NCBI GenBank assembly: GCA_022508885.1
Contig: JAFLUG010000005.1
Span: 1-60,046 of the forward strand
DNA from: Oscillospiraceae bacterium
GTDB taxonomy: Bacteria; Bacillota; Clostridia; Oscillospirales; Ruminococcaceae
Length of the DNA stretch: 60,046 nucleotides
Direction of reading: 5' to 3'
Part shown: piece after piece, positions 8,653 to 17,493 of the stretch
Numbering within the stretch: position 1 is the first letter of the stretch
Layout of the letters: the number at the start of each line of letters is the position of its first letter
The notes under the pieces: model-generated
Told to the model about the DNA's origin: nothing
Databases searched by the model: none
What the model saw: the letters and a program-made list of their open reading frames with translations, nothing else
Made by a program: the position numbers and the translations under genes

Positions 8653-9315
8653 ATGAATAAAGATTTTCCGAGAATACTAAAGCTGCTTCGAAAGGAACGC
8701 GGATTGAGACAAAAAGAGGCCGCGGACAAGCTTGGCGTCGCACAGGCGCTTTTGTCGCATTATGAAAACGGAAAGCGCGAATGCGGGCTTGATTTTCTTG
8801 TTCAGGCGGCGGATTTCTACAACGTTTCCGTGGACTACATACTCGGCAGAAGCAACTCGCGAAACGGAGCGGTCGTCACCGAAAACGAGCTCCTTGACAG
8901 CACGGTTTCCGAGGGCGCGAGCGAAAACGCGGAGTCAGCGGGCATTCTGCTGAGGAAAAAGCTCGCGACAAACGCGCTTGAAATAGTGTTTTCATTGCTT
9001 ATAAAAACAAAGAACCACAAGCTTGCCAAATCGGTAGGAAATTATATGCTCACTGCTGTTTACCGCGCGTTCAGAATGGTATACAGCGCCGGCGGTGAAA
9101 ACGATGAAAACCTGTTTTCGATACCGCGCGAAAGTCTTTCGGGAATTACGCTTGCTCAACTCAGCCTTGAAGACGTCGCTGCGAACACCGCCGAAAAAGA
9201 CGGCACAGCCGACGCAAAGATCACCAACTCCCGCATAGAGCAGGAATATCCTAAGCAGAGCACAGCGCTGTTTTCGGTTATCAATAATGTTGAAAAGGAG
9301 CTTAAAAAGCTGTAA
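8653..9315 (+). CDS. XRE-family transcriptional regulator
   Basis: 220 residues. Residues 5-62 form a Cro/CI helix-turn-helix (LRKERGLRQKEAADKLGVAQ, then LLSHYENGKRECGLDFL) followed by the usual YNVSVDYILGRS. The remaining roughly 150 residues are helical and have no family I recognise; this may be an oligomerisation or sensor region. The stop codon directly abuts the stop of era on the other strand, leaving no room for a terminator. The target genes are unknown. Confidence 0.82.
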   Translation: MNKDFPRILKLLRKERGLRQKEAADKLGVAQALLSHYENGKRECGLDFLVQAADFYNVSVDYILGRSNSRNGAVVTENELLDSTVSEGASENAESAGILLRKKLATNALEIVFSLLIKTKNHKLAKSVGNYMLTAVYRAFRMVYSAGGENDENLFSIPRESLSGITLAQLSLEDVAANTAEKDGTADAKITNSRIEQEYPKQSTALFSVINNVEKELKKL

Positions 9316-10218
9316 TTATTTGTCTACAATGTTATTGCTGAGTATAAAGCTTTCGTTGTCGCGCCAGTTTTCTCTTACCTTTACGAAAATCTGGAGATTT
9401 ACCTTTGTATCAAGCAGGTCTTCTATGTCCTTTCGCGCGAGAGAGCCTATCTGTTTGAGGCGCTCGCCGCCCTTTCCGATTATCATTCCCTTGTGGGAGT
9501 TTTTTTCGCAGATTATGACTGCGCCGATGTCGATTATCTCGGCGCCGTTTTTGTTTAAGTGAGAAGAAAAGCTTTCGATATCTACCGCCGTTCCGTGGGG
9601 AATTTCCTGCTGCATTGTCCAGAGCAGCTTTTCACGGATTATCTCGCTGCACAAAAAGCGCTCGGTGCGGTCTGTCGCTATATCGTCGGGGAAGAAGTGC
9701 TCTCCCTCCACCGCGTATTTTTCAAGCGCCGGCATGATAAGCTCGGTATTTACACGTTTTTTAACGCTTATAGGTATAATTTCCGCAAAATTATACAGTT
9801 CGTTATATTCATTTATCATCGGCAAAAGCTCTTCTTTTGATTTAACGAGGTCGATCTTGTTCAAAAGCAGAATTACCTTTGTTTCATGCGACTTGAATGA
9901 CTTCAGCAGTTCGCGCTCGATAGCGGATATTTTTTTCGTCGCGTCAGCCATTAAGATCGCGCAGTCAACGTCGTCTACGCTTGTCCTGACGGCTCTCACC
10001 ATATGCTCTCCGAGCTTTGTTTTCGGCTTTAAAAAGCCCGGAGTATCAATAAACACATATTGAGTGTCTCCTTGTGTCAGAACGCCGTTTATGCGGTTTC
10101 GCGTGGTCTGCGGCTTTTCGCTTACAATGGATATCTTCTCTCCGACAAGCAGATTTGTAAGCGAGCTTTTTCCCGCGTTCGGTCTGCCTGTAATTGCGAT
10201 AAATGCGTTTTTAGTCAT
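9316..10218 (-). CDS. era: GTPase Era
   Basis: 300 residues, standard for Era. G1 is GRPNAGKSSL, G3 is DTPGF, G4 is NKID. The C-terminal KH domain has the RNA-binding loop IIGKGGERLKQIG and the family ending VKVRENWRDNE. It binds the 3' end of 16S rRNA and helps mature the 30S subunit. It is the last gene of the rlmB-to-era operon and overlaps trmD by 8 bp. Confidence 0.97.
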   Translation of the reverse strand: MTKNAFIAITGRPNAGKSSLTNLLVGEKISIVSEKPQTTRNRINGVLTQGDTQYVFIDTPGFLKPKTKLGEHMVRAVRTSVDDVDCAILMADATKKISAIERELLKSFKSHETKVILLLNKIDLVKSKEELLPMINEYNELYNFAEIIPISVKKRVNTELIMPALEKYAVEGEHFFPDDIATDRTERFLCSEIIREKLLWTMQQEIPHGTAVDIESFSSHLNKNGAEIIDIGAVIICEKNSHKGMIIGKGGERLKQIGSLARKDIEDLLDTKVNLQIFVKVRENWRDNESFILSNNIVDK

Positions 10219-11185
10219 TGCTTTCTTCCTTTTTCGGTTTGTATATCAGTCTGAACTGAACGGAATCTTCAAGCCGTTTTGTAATCGTTACGACAAATTT
10301 CGGTATCCCGAGAATATCCGTGAGAATAACATAAGCTCCTTTTTCAAGCCTGCTGCTTTTGGCAATTTCAATACTGCGCGCTTTTCCTCTTTTTATAAGC
10401 TTCAAAAGCTCGTCCGAAAGCGCAAGCGTTGAAAAGTCCACATTTTCCGAAATCTCAGCAGAAGCCTTGAAGTCGCTTATAAATTTTTCGGTAAGTGTTT
10501 TTATATGCGCCCTGTACATATCCGGGCGCTTTTTTTTCGTCACCTCAAGCGACATCTTTTCGCGCCACTGCATGACCTGAGCGTGGTTTCCCGAAAGCAA
10601 TACCTCGGGAACTTTTCTTTCTTTCCATACTTCGGGGCGCGAATACTGAGGATATTCCAAAAGCCCGTCATAGTGGCTTTCAATGCTGTAAGCGTCCTCG
10701 TTGGGAAGAACCCCCGGCTGAAGCCTTGCGACAGCGTCGGTCAATATAAGCGCGGGAAGCTCCCCGCCCGTAAGCACATAATCGCCCACGGAAATTTCCT
10801 CGGCGTTGAGTTCTTCTATGACCCTCTCGTCCACACCCTCATAATGGCCGCATATAAGAATAAGCCCGCTTTCCTCAGCAAGCTCGCGAACCTTATTCTG
10901 CGTAAGCGTTTCGCCCTGCGGCGACAGATATATAACGCGCGGCGGCGATTTATGCTGCGCGGAAATTTCCTTTACACAGTCGTATATCGGCTGCGCCTGC
11001 ATAACCATTCCCGTGCCGCCGCCGAAAGGTTTGTCGTCTACGTTTCTGTGCTTGTCCTCGGTGTAGCTTCGGATATTATGTGCGTAAACTTCGATAAATC
11101 CGTTTTTTATGCCGCGCCCGACAATACTCTCGTTAAACACTCTTTCGCACATCTCGGGAAACAGCGTCGCTATGTCGATCCTCAT
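10211..11185 (-). CDS. trmD: tRNA (guanine37-N1)-methyltransferase with C-terminal extension
   Basis: 324 residues. The SPOUT methyltransferase part is complete: DIATLFPEMCERVF, KPFGGGTGMVMQAQPI, YLSPQGETLTQ, ICGHYEGVDERV and ISVGDYVLTGGELPA form the trefoil-knot SAM site. It methylates G37 of tRNAs with SAM to prevent frameshifting. Most TrmD proteins end near residue 240-255; this one has about 85 more residues, with a predicted mixed alpha/beta segment (DELLKLIKRGKARSIEI ... GIPKFVVTITKRLE) that looks ASCH-like to me. The ATG at 11185 overlaps the rimM stop (TGATG); a TTG three bases upstream is less likely. Confidence 0.95.
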   Translation of the reverse strand: MRIDIATLFPEMCERVFNESIVGRGIKNGFIEVYAHNIRSYTEDKHRNVDDKPFGGGTGMVMQAQPIYDCVKEISAQHKSPPRVIYLSPQGETLTQNKVRELAEESGLILICGHYEGVDERVIEELNAEEISVGDYVLTGGELPALILTDAVARLQPGVLPNEDAYSIESHYDGLLEYPQYSRPEVWKERKVPEVLLSGNHAQVMQWREKMSLEVTKKKRPDMYRAHIKTLTEKFISDFKASAEISENVDFSTLALSDELLKLIKRGKARSIEIAKSSRLEKGAYVILTDILGIPKFVVTITKRLEDSVQFRLIYKPKKEESND

Positions 11186-11697
11186 CAATTATCCTCATCA
11201 AATAAGCCCTCAAGCGGGATTATCAGCATTTCTCCCGCTTCTGTGTCGATTTTCTTTACGACCTCGTCTATCCGCGGAAACATAAGCTCTTTTCCGTTTT
11301 CCTTTTTTATCGAGTAAACGTCCGTCGCGCCGTTCTGGTAAACGTCCGATATCTGCCCATATATCTCTCCCGTGTCCGCGTTTTTTACCGTAAGTCCTAT
11401 TATGTCCTGGATAAAATAAACTCCCTCGGGCAGTTCCATATCGTCGCGGTCAATGTAAAGCATTTTTCCGATATACTTCTGCGCGTCCTCGATAGAGTCA
11501 ATTCCTTTTATTTTCAATATTACCACATTTTTGTGAACATATGCTCTTGTGATCTCAACGGGTTCTTTACCTTTGTTAAGATACAGCGTTTCAAACTCGC
11601 AGAGAATCTCGGGCTCGTCGCAGTAATACTGACAGCGCACTTCTCCGCGGATCCCCTGTGTTGATACAATTTTAGCGATCTCAAGAAACTGTTTCAT
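11185..11697 (-). CDS. rimM: Ribosome maturation factor RimM
   Basis: 170 residues, the usual size. The N-terminal beta-barrel opens with LEIAKIVSTQGIRGEVRCQY, the family hallmark G.RGEV. The C-terminal PRC-barrel carries YFIQDIIGLTV and ATDVYSIKKENGKELMFPRI. It binds ribosomal protein S19 and assists 30S head assembly. It sits between a flippase gene (17-bp overlap) and trmD (1-bp overlap), the common rimM-trmD pair. Confidence 0.96.
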   Translation of the reverse strand: MKQFLEIAKIVSTQGIRGEVRCQYYCDEPEILCEFETLYLNKGKEPVEITRAYVHKNVVILKIKGIDSIEDAQKYIGKMLYIDRDDMELPEGVYFIQDIIGLTVKNADTGEIYGQISDVYQNGATDVYSIKKENGKELMFPRIDEVVKKIDTEAGEMLIIPLEGLFDEDN

Positions 11698-13138
11698 TTG
11701 TATTGTCTTTCTTTTCCTTTTTCTTGTTTAAGATAAGCTTTACCGCCTGAACGCAGGTCTTAAAGTTTATCGCGGCGATAACAATGAAGATAACCGCGTT
11801 TATCACGTTCTGCCACAGCCCGTACTCAAGCAACATGATAGACAGCGACATTCCCGCAAGAAGAATTATGTTTACAACTACCTTTACCCAGTAAATAGTC
11901 ATGTACAACAGCTTTTTCGTATCTATAACACGGTAAATAAACACGATAAGATAGCTTGCCAGCGTTGCGAGCGCCGCGCCTAAGATTCCCATAACCGGTA
12001 TCATCAGAAAATTAAGACCGATATTCGCCGCAGCGCCTATCGCCGAAGATATAAGCGCGTGTGTGGTTTTTCTCGAAGCCTCGTATATGCTTGAGAGAAA
12101 GTTGTTGAAGCACTGGAATATGACAGCCCCCAGCAACACCGGAACGTAAAAATACGCCGGAGCGAAGGCTTCCGTTCCGAAAAACGGCATGATAAAAGGT
12201 CTTAATATCAGCATGATTCCCGCGCAGGCAATAAACACCACCGTCTGCATCATGCTGAAAATGTTGGAGTAGAAATTGGAGACCGTCCGCGAGTTTCTCT
12301 CGGTGATAGCGGACATATGCCATGCCTGAGCGAATATACCCACCACGACTGCCGCAAGGTTGGGAAATTTATACGCAAAGCCGTAGATTCCGTTTGAGTC
12401 GCTTCCGAGAAAATATGTCACCATAAATCCGTCGGACATATTTATTATCCACCACATTATTGTGGTAGGCATAAGCGGGATGCTGTAGCTCATCATTGAA
12501 ACGCACAGCGATTTGTCGTTTTTTAGCGGTCTGTACTGCTTATACAGCTTTGCGACGATGTTCAGAAAAACGATAGAGGTGAGGTTGCTCAGAATGACCG
12601 ACCAGAGATAACCGTTTATCCCGAAGTTGAAAACGCCCAACAGCAGGAGATTGAAAATTATCATCGAAACGGTGGTTATGATACCGTCTACCGCGAACAG
12701 CTTTACCGAAACGCGCGCTCTTACGAAGATACCGCAGACCTCTTTTATCGCTCCCGCAAGGACGTAGATAAACAGCATCCACTCATAGCCCGCAAGCATC
12801 GGAATAAGACCCACCAGCGGCACAAACGCCGCAAATACAACGCATCCGCAGACCGCGATGTTTATTCCGATAGAAAACACCATTCTGCCGTCGTTGTTTT
12901 TTTCGAGAGCAAAGCGCAGCACGCCCTCCGCAATGGACAGCGAAAAAACGGATATAAGAAGCGACCCCGCGTTTATGAGATTCGTCATGTCTCCATAGCC
13001 CGAAGTCCCGAGCATACTTGTGTAAAATTTCAGCATTACATACACAAGCAGCTTTGAGCTGAACTGACCTATGCCCAATATGACGATATTTCCCGCGAGG
13101 GTTCGGTATCTGTTTTGCGAATCAGGCTTGTTACTCAT
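11681..13138 (-). CDS. Polysaccharide/lipid flippase (MATE/Wzx-like)
   Basis: About 485 residues with around 14 hydrophobic segments, starting with YRTLAGNIVILGIGQFSSKL, the typical opening of oligosaccharide flippases of the MOP superfamily. Such proteins move lipid-linked sugars across the cytoplasmic membrane. A lysine-rich C-terminus ends the protein. The ATG at 13138 (MSNKPDSQ) is preferred over an upstream in-frame start at 13222, which would lie inside tadA. It begins 17 bp after tadA and overlaps rimM by 17 bp, so an envelope gene is embedded in a translation operon. No glycosyltransferases lie nearby, so the substrate is unknown. Confidence 0.88.
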   Translation of the reverse strand: MSNKPDSQNRYRTLAGNIVILGIGQFSSKLLVYVMLKFYTSMLGTSGYGDMTNLINAGSLLISVFSLSIAEGVLRFALEKNNDGRMVFSIGINIAVCGCVVFAAFVPLVGLIPMLAGYEWMLFIYVLAGAIKEVCGIFVRARVSVKLFAVDGIITTVSMIIFNLLLLGVFNFGINGYLWSVILSNLTSIVFLNIVAKLYKQYRPLKNDKSLCVSMMSYSIPLMPTTIMWWIINMSDGFMVTYFLGSDSNGIYGFAYKFPNLAAVVVGIFAQAWHMSAITERNSRTVSNFYSNIFSMMQTVVFIACAGIMLILRPFIMPFFGTEAFAPAYFYVPVLLGAVIFQCFNNFLSSIYEASRKTTHALISSAIGAAANIGLNFLMIPVMGILGAALATLASYLIVFIYRVIDTKKLLYMTIYWVKVVVNIILLAGMSLSIMLLEYGLWQNVINAVIFIVIAAINFKTCVQAVKLILNKKKEKKDNTNETVS

Positions 13139-13154
13139 TTTTTCCCCGATTATG

Positions 13155-13622
13155 TCATTTGTCTTTTTTGTCGCGTAAATTCCCGAAAAATCCGGAAAGT
13201 ATCTTTGCGCATTTTTCCTCAAGCACTCTGCTTCTCACTCTCGGAATATGCGTAAATTTCTCGTCAAACAGCGCTGCCACAGAAGCGCACGCGCCGTTTT
13301 TTTCGTCAAACGCCCCGTAGACAAGCCGCTTTATCTGCGCGTTTATGACCGCCCCCGCGCACATGGGACACGGCTCAAGCGTTACATAAAGCGTACAGTC
13401 CGAAAGCCTTCTGTTTTTGAGAGCCTTCGCGGCGCGTTCTATTGCCAAGACCTCCGCGTGAGCGGTGGGAGACTGCAGAGCCTCGCGCTCGTTATACGCT
13501 TCGGAGATTATCTCACCGTTATTATCAACAACTATCGCGCCTACGGGTATCTCACCCGCCTGCGCCGCCTTTTCGGCAAGCGCGAGAGCCTTTTGCATAT
13601 ACTCTTCGTCGGTTAATATCAT
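13155..13622 (-). CDS. tadA: tRNA-specific adenosine deaminase
   Basis: About 155 residues. Zinc-binding and catalytic motifs are HAEVLAIERA (His ligand and Glu proton shuttle) and PCPMCAGAV (two Cys ligands), with the family segment IPVGAIVVD. It deaminates A34 to inosine in tRNA-Arg(ACG). The ATG at 13622 overlaps the stop of the upstream 970-residue gene as ATGA, which fixes the start better than in-frame codons further upstream. The C-terminal part EKFTHIPRVRSRVLEEKCA matches bacterial TadA. Confidence 0.95.
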   Translation of the reverse strand: MILTDEEYMQKALALAEKAAQAGEIPVGAIVVDNNGEIISEAYNEREALQSPTAHAEVLAIERAAKALKNRRLSDCTLYVTLEPCPMCAGAVINAQIKRLVYGAFDEKNGACASVAALFDEKFTHIPRVRSRVLEEKCAKILSGFFGNLRDKKDK

Positions 13623-16531
13623 AAGCGTTTGAAAAACGGAACACCCACGGTAATGACCGCGCTTATCAGTCCGTAAATCAGTATCCACAGACCGTTGAAC
13701 ATATCATACAGCTTAAACAGCATGAATATCACCGCCAGCAAAACGCCCAGACCCGCCGTAAAGATCTGGATTATGGAGCCGATAGTAATTTTCATGCGTA
13801 GTTTTTTCGCGGTCGAAATTCCCTCCGCAAGCGACGAAAACGTTCCCGAAAGAGAAAGTCCCGCGTTGCCGCTTGAAACAAATTTTGTCGACTCGTTGAA
13901 TTCCTCGTGGCAATCAAACGGGATAACCTTGATCACACGGTCTTTTATTCCGAAAGTGTTCTTTATGAAAGAGTTTGTAATAATTCCGTCTACTGTCTTT
14001 ACTATAATCGAAACGTTCTGAGAAACCAGTTTGTTTACCTTTTCCATTACCTGTTTGTCAGCGGAAACCGAAACGAAAAACAAAAGACAGACCTCTCCGC
14101 CCACGGCGAGATAAATAACGTTGTCGTTCTTGGGATTTGCCGCGGCTTCCTTTTTATTGCTCGGCACGGATATCTCGTGAGCTATCATGTGCTCGCGCGT
14201 TCCGAGCAGGACTCTGCGCCTGTCTATCCATCCCATAACGCCGAGATTGTTTTCATATACGATGCCGTTTACGTCCTTCAGAAGTTCTTTTTTATAGTCG
14301 AGCATATTGAACAGCGCGTCCGAGAGAATGCTTCCCGTAGCATAAGCAAGGCTTGCTCCGAGAATGATAGCCTCGTCGATGTTTACCTTTCCGTCGCCGC
14401 GGTTTGAGGGCTTGTCATAGCCGCATATGTTGTCGATCACAACGGTCTGCGGCGGGAAAAGCGCGGACGCCTCCGCCAAAACAGAATTTGTCTCGCTGAA
14501 GCTTTCAACGGCTTCATATCCCAAGATCGCAAAGTTGTTTTTTCTGCCCTTAAACGAAGCAAGCAGAAGCGGTATCGTGACCGTCATAGAGCAGGACAGT
14601 GCCGCGCCCAGACAGCAGATAGCCGAAAGCACCGTAAACGCCCACGAAAGGTTGTTAAGAAACAGCTCGTCGCCGTTTGTGAAAAACGCGATGATCGCAC
14701 CGATAACTGCGGCGATAATAGTAGAAACGGAGACCTTTCCGGATATTCTGTCATAAGCGTCCTCGCAGTAGGCCGAAATGATAAAATCCTTAAGCATTTC
14801 GGTCTTTCTCGCGGCCGCCGTTATGGGCACTCCCGAAACCACGCCCTTGGCAAGCTTTTCCGCGCTTGATTTCCTGCAGAAATCCGCGAAATATTTGGCG
14901 CCGTCTTTTGAAACAAACTCAAAGTTCTTTTTCGCCGTTTTCACCGCTATAAGCTTTGAGAGCGTGTTAAAGCACAGAATACCCAGCGAGACCATGAGAT
15001 AAACATGTGACATCGAGCGCTGGACATATTCTATCCTTAAAAGATAGGGGACAATAGAAGCTATCGCCGCTCCGTGAGCAAACGCGCACAGCGTGTCTCC
15101 GTCGGGACGCAGTTTAAAAAGCCGTGAAAAGCCGTTTGCTATTACCGACGAACAGGTCGCGAACGACAAAACGCCGATAGTCAGCATACAGTAAAGATAA
15201 TTTTCCGTAGCGGAGCGCAAATTTATTATCGTACCGAGCGTTCCCATAACCTGAACATTAGCGGTGTTCAAAATACCGATAACAAGCGTTGCCGCAAACA
15301 GGATACCCGTGATTATAAGTCTCCAGAAAAGTCCCGTTGAAGAACGGCTGAGACGGTCGCGGATAACATTTTCGTCGTCGAGGTCTATCGGCTCGTCGAT
15401 ATCCTCGTCTTCAGGATCGTCCTCGGATTTGTATTCCTCCTCCTCGCTCGGGTTTTCAAGGATAAAGTTTGCTATTCTGCGCTTGCGCTTCTGGGCAAGC
15501 TCGTTGGCTCTGCGTACCTTCTCGATTTCCTCCGGCTCATTTGTCTGTTCTTGTGCTGAGGCGATAACATTTATATTTCCCGAGCTTGTGTCCTCCGTCG
15601 GATATTCCATATCCGGGGGAATTTTCATGGTATATGATTTCTGGCCGTTATCCTCGGCAATCTTCTTGTTCAGGGCGTCTACGATAGACTCGCCGACATT
15701 TCGGCTTATCTGCTTTCCGGTGATAACGGGATTTTCAACTTCCGCGTCCTTGCGGCGGGTGGAAGGCTTATACTCTATGACGTGCTCTTCCTTGCCGATA
15801 TTCTTAAAATCGTTTCCCGCTATCGCGAGCGTGTCGGTCGTGTCATCCTCGGATCTCAGCATATCCGCGACCTTTTCGCGTTTTGCGGCTGGATTTATCA
15901 GATCGAGCATTTCCTCCGGGCTTTGCGCTTCGTTGTCCGCTTTGAGCAGCGCTTTGTTTATTTCGTCAATGCGCTTTTGCTTGCGCATTTTCATAGTATC
16001 CGTCGTCACAAGGTCGCCGCGCGTATGGAAGATGATATCGTCTTCGTCTTCCTCGCTGTCGGACGAATAAACACCCTCGGAGGTATTGTATCCGGCGACG
16101 TATACATCTTCCGCCGTATCGGCAAGCCGTGTATTCTCACCAGCTGCGGCGCCGTTGTTTGAATATTCCTTTACCGTTTCTCCCTCGGCCGTATCGTCAA
16201 AAAGACGTTTTCTTCTCTCCGCCTCTATGGCGTCAGATATCTCCTTCGAGCGACGCTCGTCGGTCTGCTGCTCGGTAAACTGTTTCGCGGCGGCCGTGTC
16301 GCGGCGCTTGTCGGAATACTGATTTATCAGTTGTGTAACGCTCAGATCGGGCTTTGGCTTTTTATCCGTATCGTTCTTTTTCTTCTGCGAGCCCGCGCGT
16401 AAGATCTTATCAAGGTCGTTGTCGTTTATGATATCGGTAACGCTTCCGTCATAAGCGCTTTTCTCAACGTCAAAGCGCGAGTTGTCAACTTCTTTGAGAA
16501 TATTGTCAATATCGTAGTTCTTGTCTGCCAT
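13619..16531 (-). CDS. Degenerate P-type ATPase-like membrane protein with long acidic N-terminus
   Basis: 970 residues. Residues 1-400 are highly charged, low-complexity and probably disordered, with clusters of Asp/Glu (157-166, 363-388). The rest follows the order of a P1B-type ATPase: four membrane segments (about 401-425, 444-467, 480-498, 509-530), a shortened actuator-like stretch (531-600), two membrane segments (602-618, 628-660), a cytoplasmic P/N region, and two last segments (915-938, 950-967). At the DKTGT position there is VVIDNICGYD (Asp700). LLGTREHMIAHEISVP (775-790) aligns by eye with the GxRxLMxxxxIxVP nucleotide-domain segment. The TGE loop, a CPC-type metal motif and GDGxND are absent. 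It is probably catalytically dead; the role is unknown. It starts 26 bp after rlmB and overlaps tadA. Confidence 0.72.
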   Translation of the reverse strand: MADKNYDIDNILKEVDNSRFDVEKSAYDGSVTDIINDNDLDKILRAGSQKKKNDTDKKPKPDLSVTQLINQYSDKRRDTAAAKQFTEQQTDERRSKEISDAIEAERRKRLFDDTAEGETVKEYSNNGAAAGENTRLADTAEDVYVAGYNTSEGVYSSDSEEDEDDIIFHTRGDLVTTDTMKMRKQKRIDEINKALLKADNEAQSPEEMLDLINPAAKREKVADMLRSEDDTTDTLAIAGNDFKNIGKEEHVIEYKPSTRRKDAEVENPVITGKQISRNVGESIVDALNKKIAEDNGQKSYTMKIPPDMEYPTEDTSSGNINVIASAQEQTNEPEEIEKVRRANELAQKRKRRIANFILENPSEEEEYKSEDDPEDEDIDEPIDLDDENVIRDRLSRSSTGLFWRLIITGILFAATLVIGILNTANVQVMGTLGTIINLRSATENYLYCMLTIGVLSFATCSSVIANGFSRLFKLRPDGDTLCAFAHGAAIASIVPYLLRIEYVQRSMSHVYLMVSLGILCFNTLSKLIAVKTAKKNFEFVSKDGAKYFADFCRKSSAEKLAKGVVSGVPITAAARKTEMLKDFIISAYCEDAYDRISGKVSVSTIIAAVIGAIIAFFTNGDELFLNNLSWAFTVLSAICCLGAALSCSMTVTIPLLLASFKGRKNNFAILGYEAVESFSETNSVLAEASALFPPQTVVIDNICGYDKPSNRGDGKVNIDEAIILGASLAYATGSILSDALFNMLDYKKELLKDVNGIVYENNLGVMGWIDRRRVLLGTREHMIAHEISVPSNKKEAAANPKNDNVIYLAVGGEVCLLFFVSVSADKQVMEKVNKLVSQNVSIIVKTVDGIITNSFIKNTFGIKDRVIKVIPFDCHEEFNESTKFVSSGNAGLSLSGTFSSLAEGISTAKKLRMKITIGSIIQIFTAGLGVLLAVIFMLFKLYDMFNGLWILIYGLISAVITVGVPFFKRL

Positions 16532-16557
16532 AAAAATGCACTTCCCCTTATATTATT

Positions 16558-17292
16558 TCATAACCGCTGTTTAACTATTTCGTACATGAGTATTCCCGCT
16601 GAAACAGAGGCGTTGAGTGAATTTACCCTGCCGTTCATCGGAAGCGACACCACCGCGTCGCAGTTTTTCCTTACCAGCCTTGAAAGACCGAAGCCCTCCG
16701 AGCCGACAACGATTGCCGTGCCGCCCGAAAAATCGACCTTGTCATAAGGCTCACCGTCGGCTTCCATTCCGTATACCCAAACGTTGTGTTTTTTCAGAGT
16801 TTTTATCGCGTCCGTGAGATTAGGCACTCTCGCCACCTTTATCCACGCCGCCGCGCCAGCGGAGGTCTTGAACACCGTAGAATTAAGCCCCGCCGAGCGT
16901 CTTTTCGGGATTATAACACCGTCCGCTCCCGCCGCCTCTGCCGTTCTTATTATCGCGCCGAGGTTGTGAGGGTCGGCTATCTCGTCCGCAATGACGATAA
17001 ACGGCGGCTTTCCTCTTTTTTCCGAGACCTCAAGAATATCAGAAAGCTCGGCGTATTCTGCCGCGGCAAGCTCAGCGCAGACACCGCCGTGCTTTTGCGT
17101 TTTGCAAAGTGAGGCAATCTTTTCCGCGCCGACGATCTTAACGACCGCGCCGCGTTCTTTTGCCAAAGCCGAGACCCCGTCTATCTTCAGGTCTTTTTGT
17201 ATAAAGACCGTGTCTATCTCTTTATCCGAGCGCAGCGCTTCTGTCACGGCGTTGCGTCCGAAGATGATTTGTGTTTCGCTGTCTTTTCCCAT
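16558..17292 (-). CDS. rlmB: 23S rRNA 2'-O-methyltransferase RlmB (SpoU family)
   Basis: 244 residues. The N-terminal L30e-like substrate-binding domain opens with QIIFGRNAVTEAL. The SPOUT domain shows ADEIADPHNLGAIIRTAEAA (motif 1), VVGSEGFGLSRLV (motif 2) and SLPMNGRVNSLNASVSAGI (motif 3), which together form the SAM-binding knot. It methylates the ribose of a guanosine in 23S rRNA. It is the first gene of the seven-gene minus operon and has a consensus promoter at 17334-17362. Confidence 0.94.
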   Translation of the reverse strand: MGKDSETQIIFGRNAVTEALRSDKEIDTVFIQKDLKIDGVSALAKERGAVVKIVGAEKIASLCKTQKHGGVCAELAAAEYAELSDILEVSEKRGKPPFIVIADEIADPHNLGAIIRTAEAAGADGVIIPKRRSAGLNSTVFKTSAGAAAWIKVARVPNLTDAIKTLKKHNVWVYGMEADGEPYDKVDFSGGTAIVVGSEGFGLSRLVRKNCDAVVSLPMNGRVNSLNASVSAGILMYEIVKQRL

Positions 17293-17333
17293 AATTTTCC
17301 TCTAAGCTGTCAAATCACAATAATACATTATCT

Positions 17334-17362
17334 ATTATAACACAAGTGTAATAAAATTTCAA
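17334..17362 (-). promoter_or_regulatory. Promoter of the rlmB-era operon
   Basis: Minus strand: TTGAAA (17357-17362), 17-bp spacer, TATAAT (17334-17339). It drives a tightly packed operon of seven genes. Confidence 0.82.
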
Positions 17363-17414
17363 TAATAAAAACACAACATTATGATAAATTTTCGCAAAAA
17401 AAACGCTATAACCG

Positions 17415-17443
17415 TTGCAATTCATACAAAAATATGGTAAAAT
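17415..17443 (+). promoter_or_regulatory. Promoter of the comM-malQ-pulA-pepP run
   Basis: TTGCAA (17415-17420), 17-bp spacer, TAAAAT (17438-17443), about 50 bp before the comM ATG. Confidence 0.78.
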
Positions 17444-17493
17444 ACTTTTTGGAAATGCTTTTTACGGAGAAATTTGTAAAACAGGGGTAATTT

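Noticed and set aside
10505-11317. 270-residue plus-strand ORF opposite trmD and rimM
   Set aside because: It lies fully antisense to two well-supported genes and has no recognisable domain.
15264-16070. 268-residue Ser-rich plus-strand ORF
   Set aside because: Shadow of the acidic low-complexity N-terminus of the 970-residue gene, where Asp/Glu codons read as Ser on the other strand.
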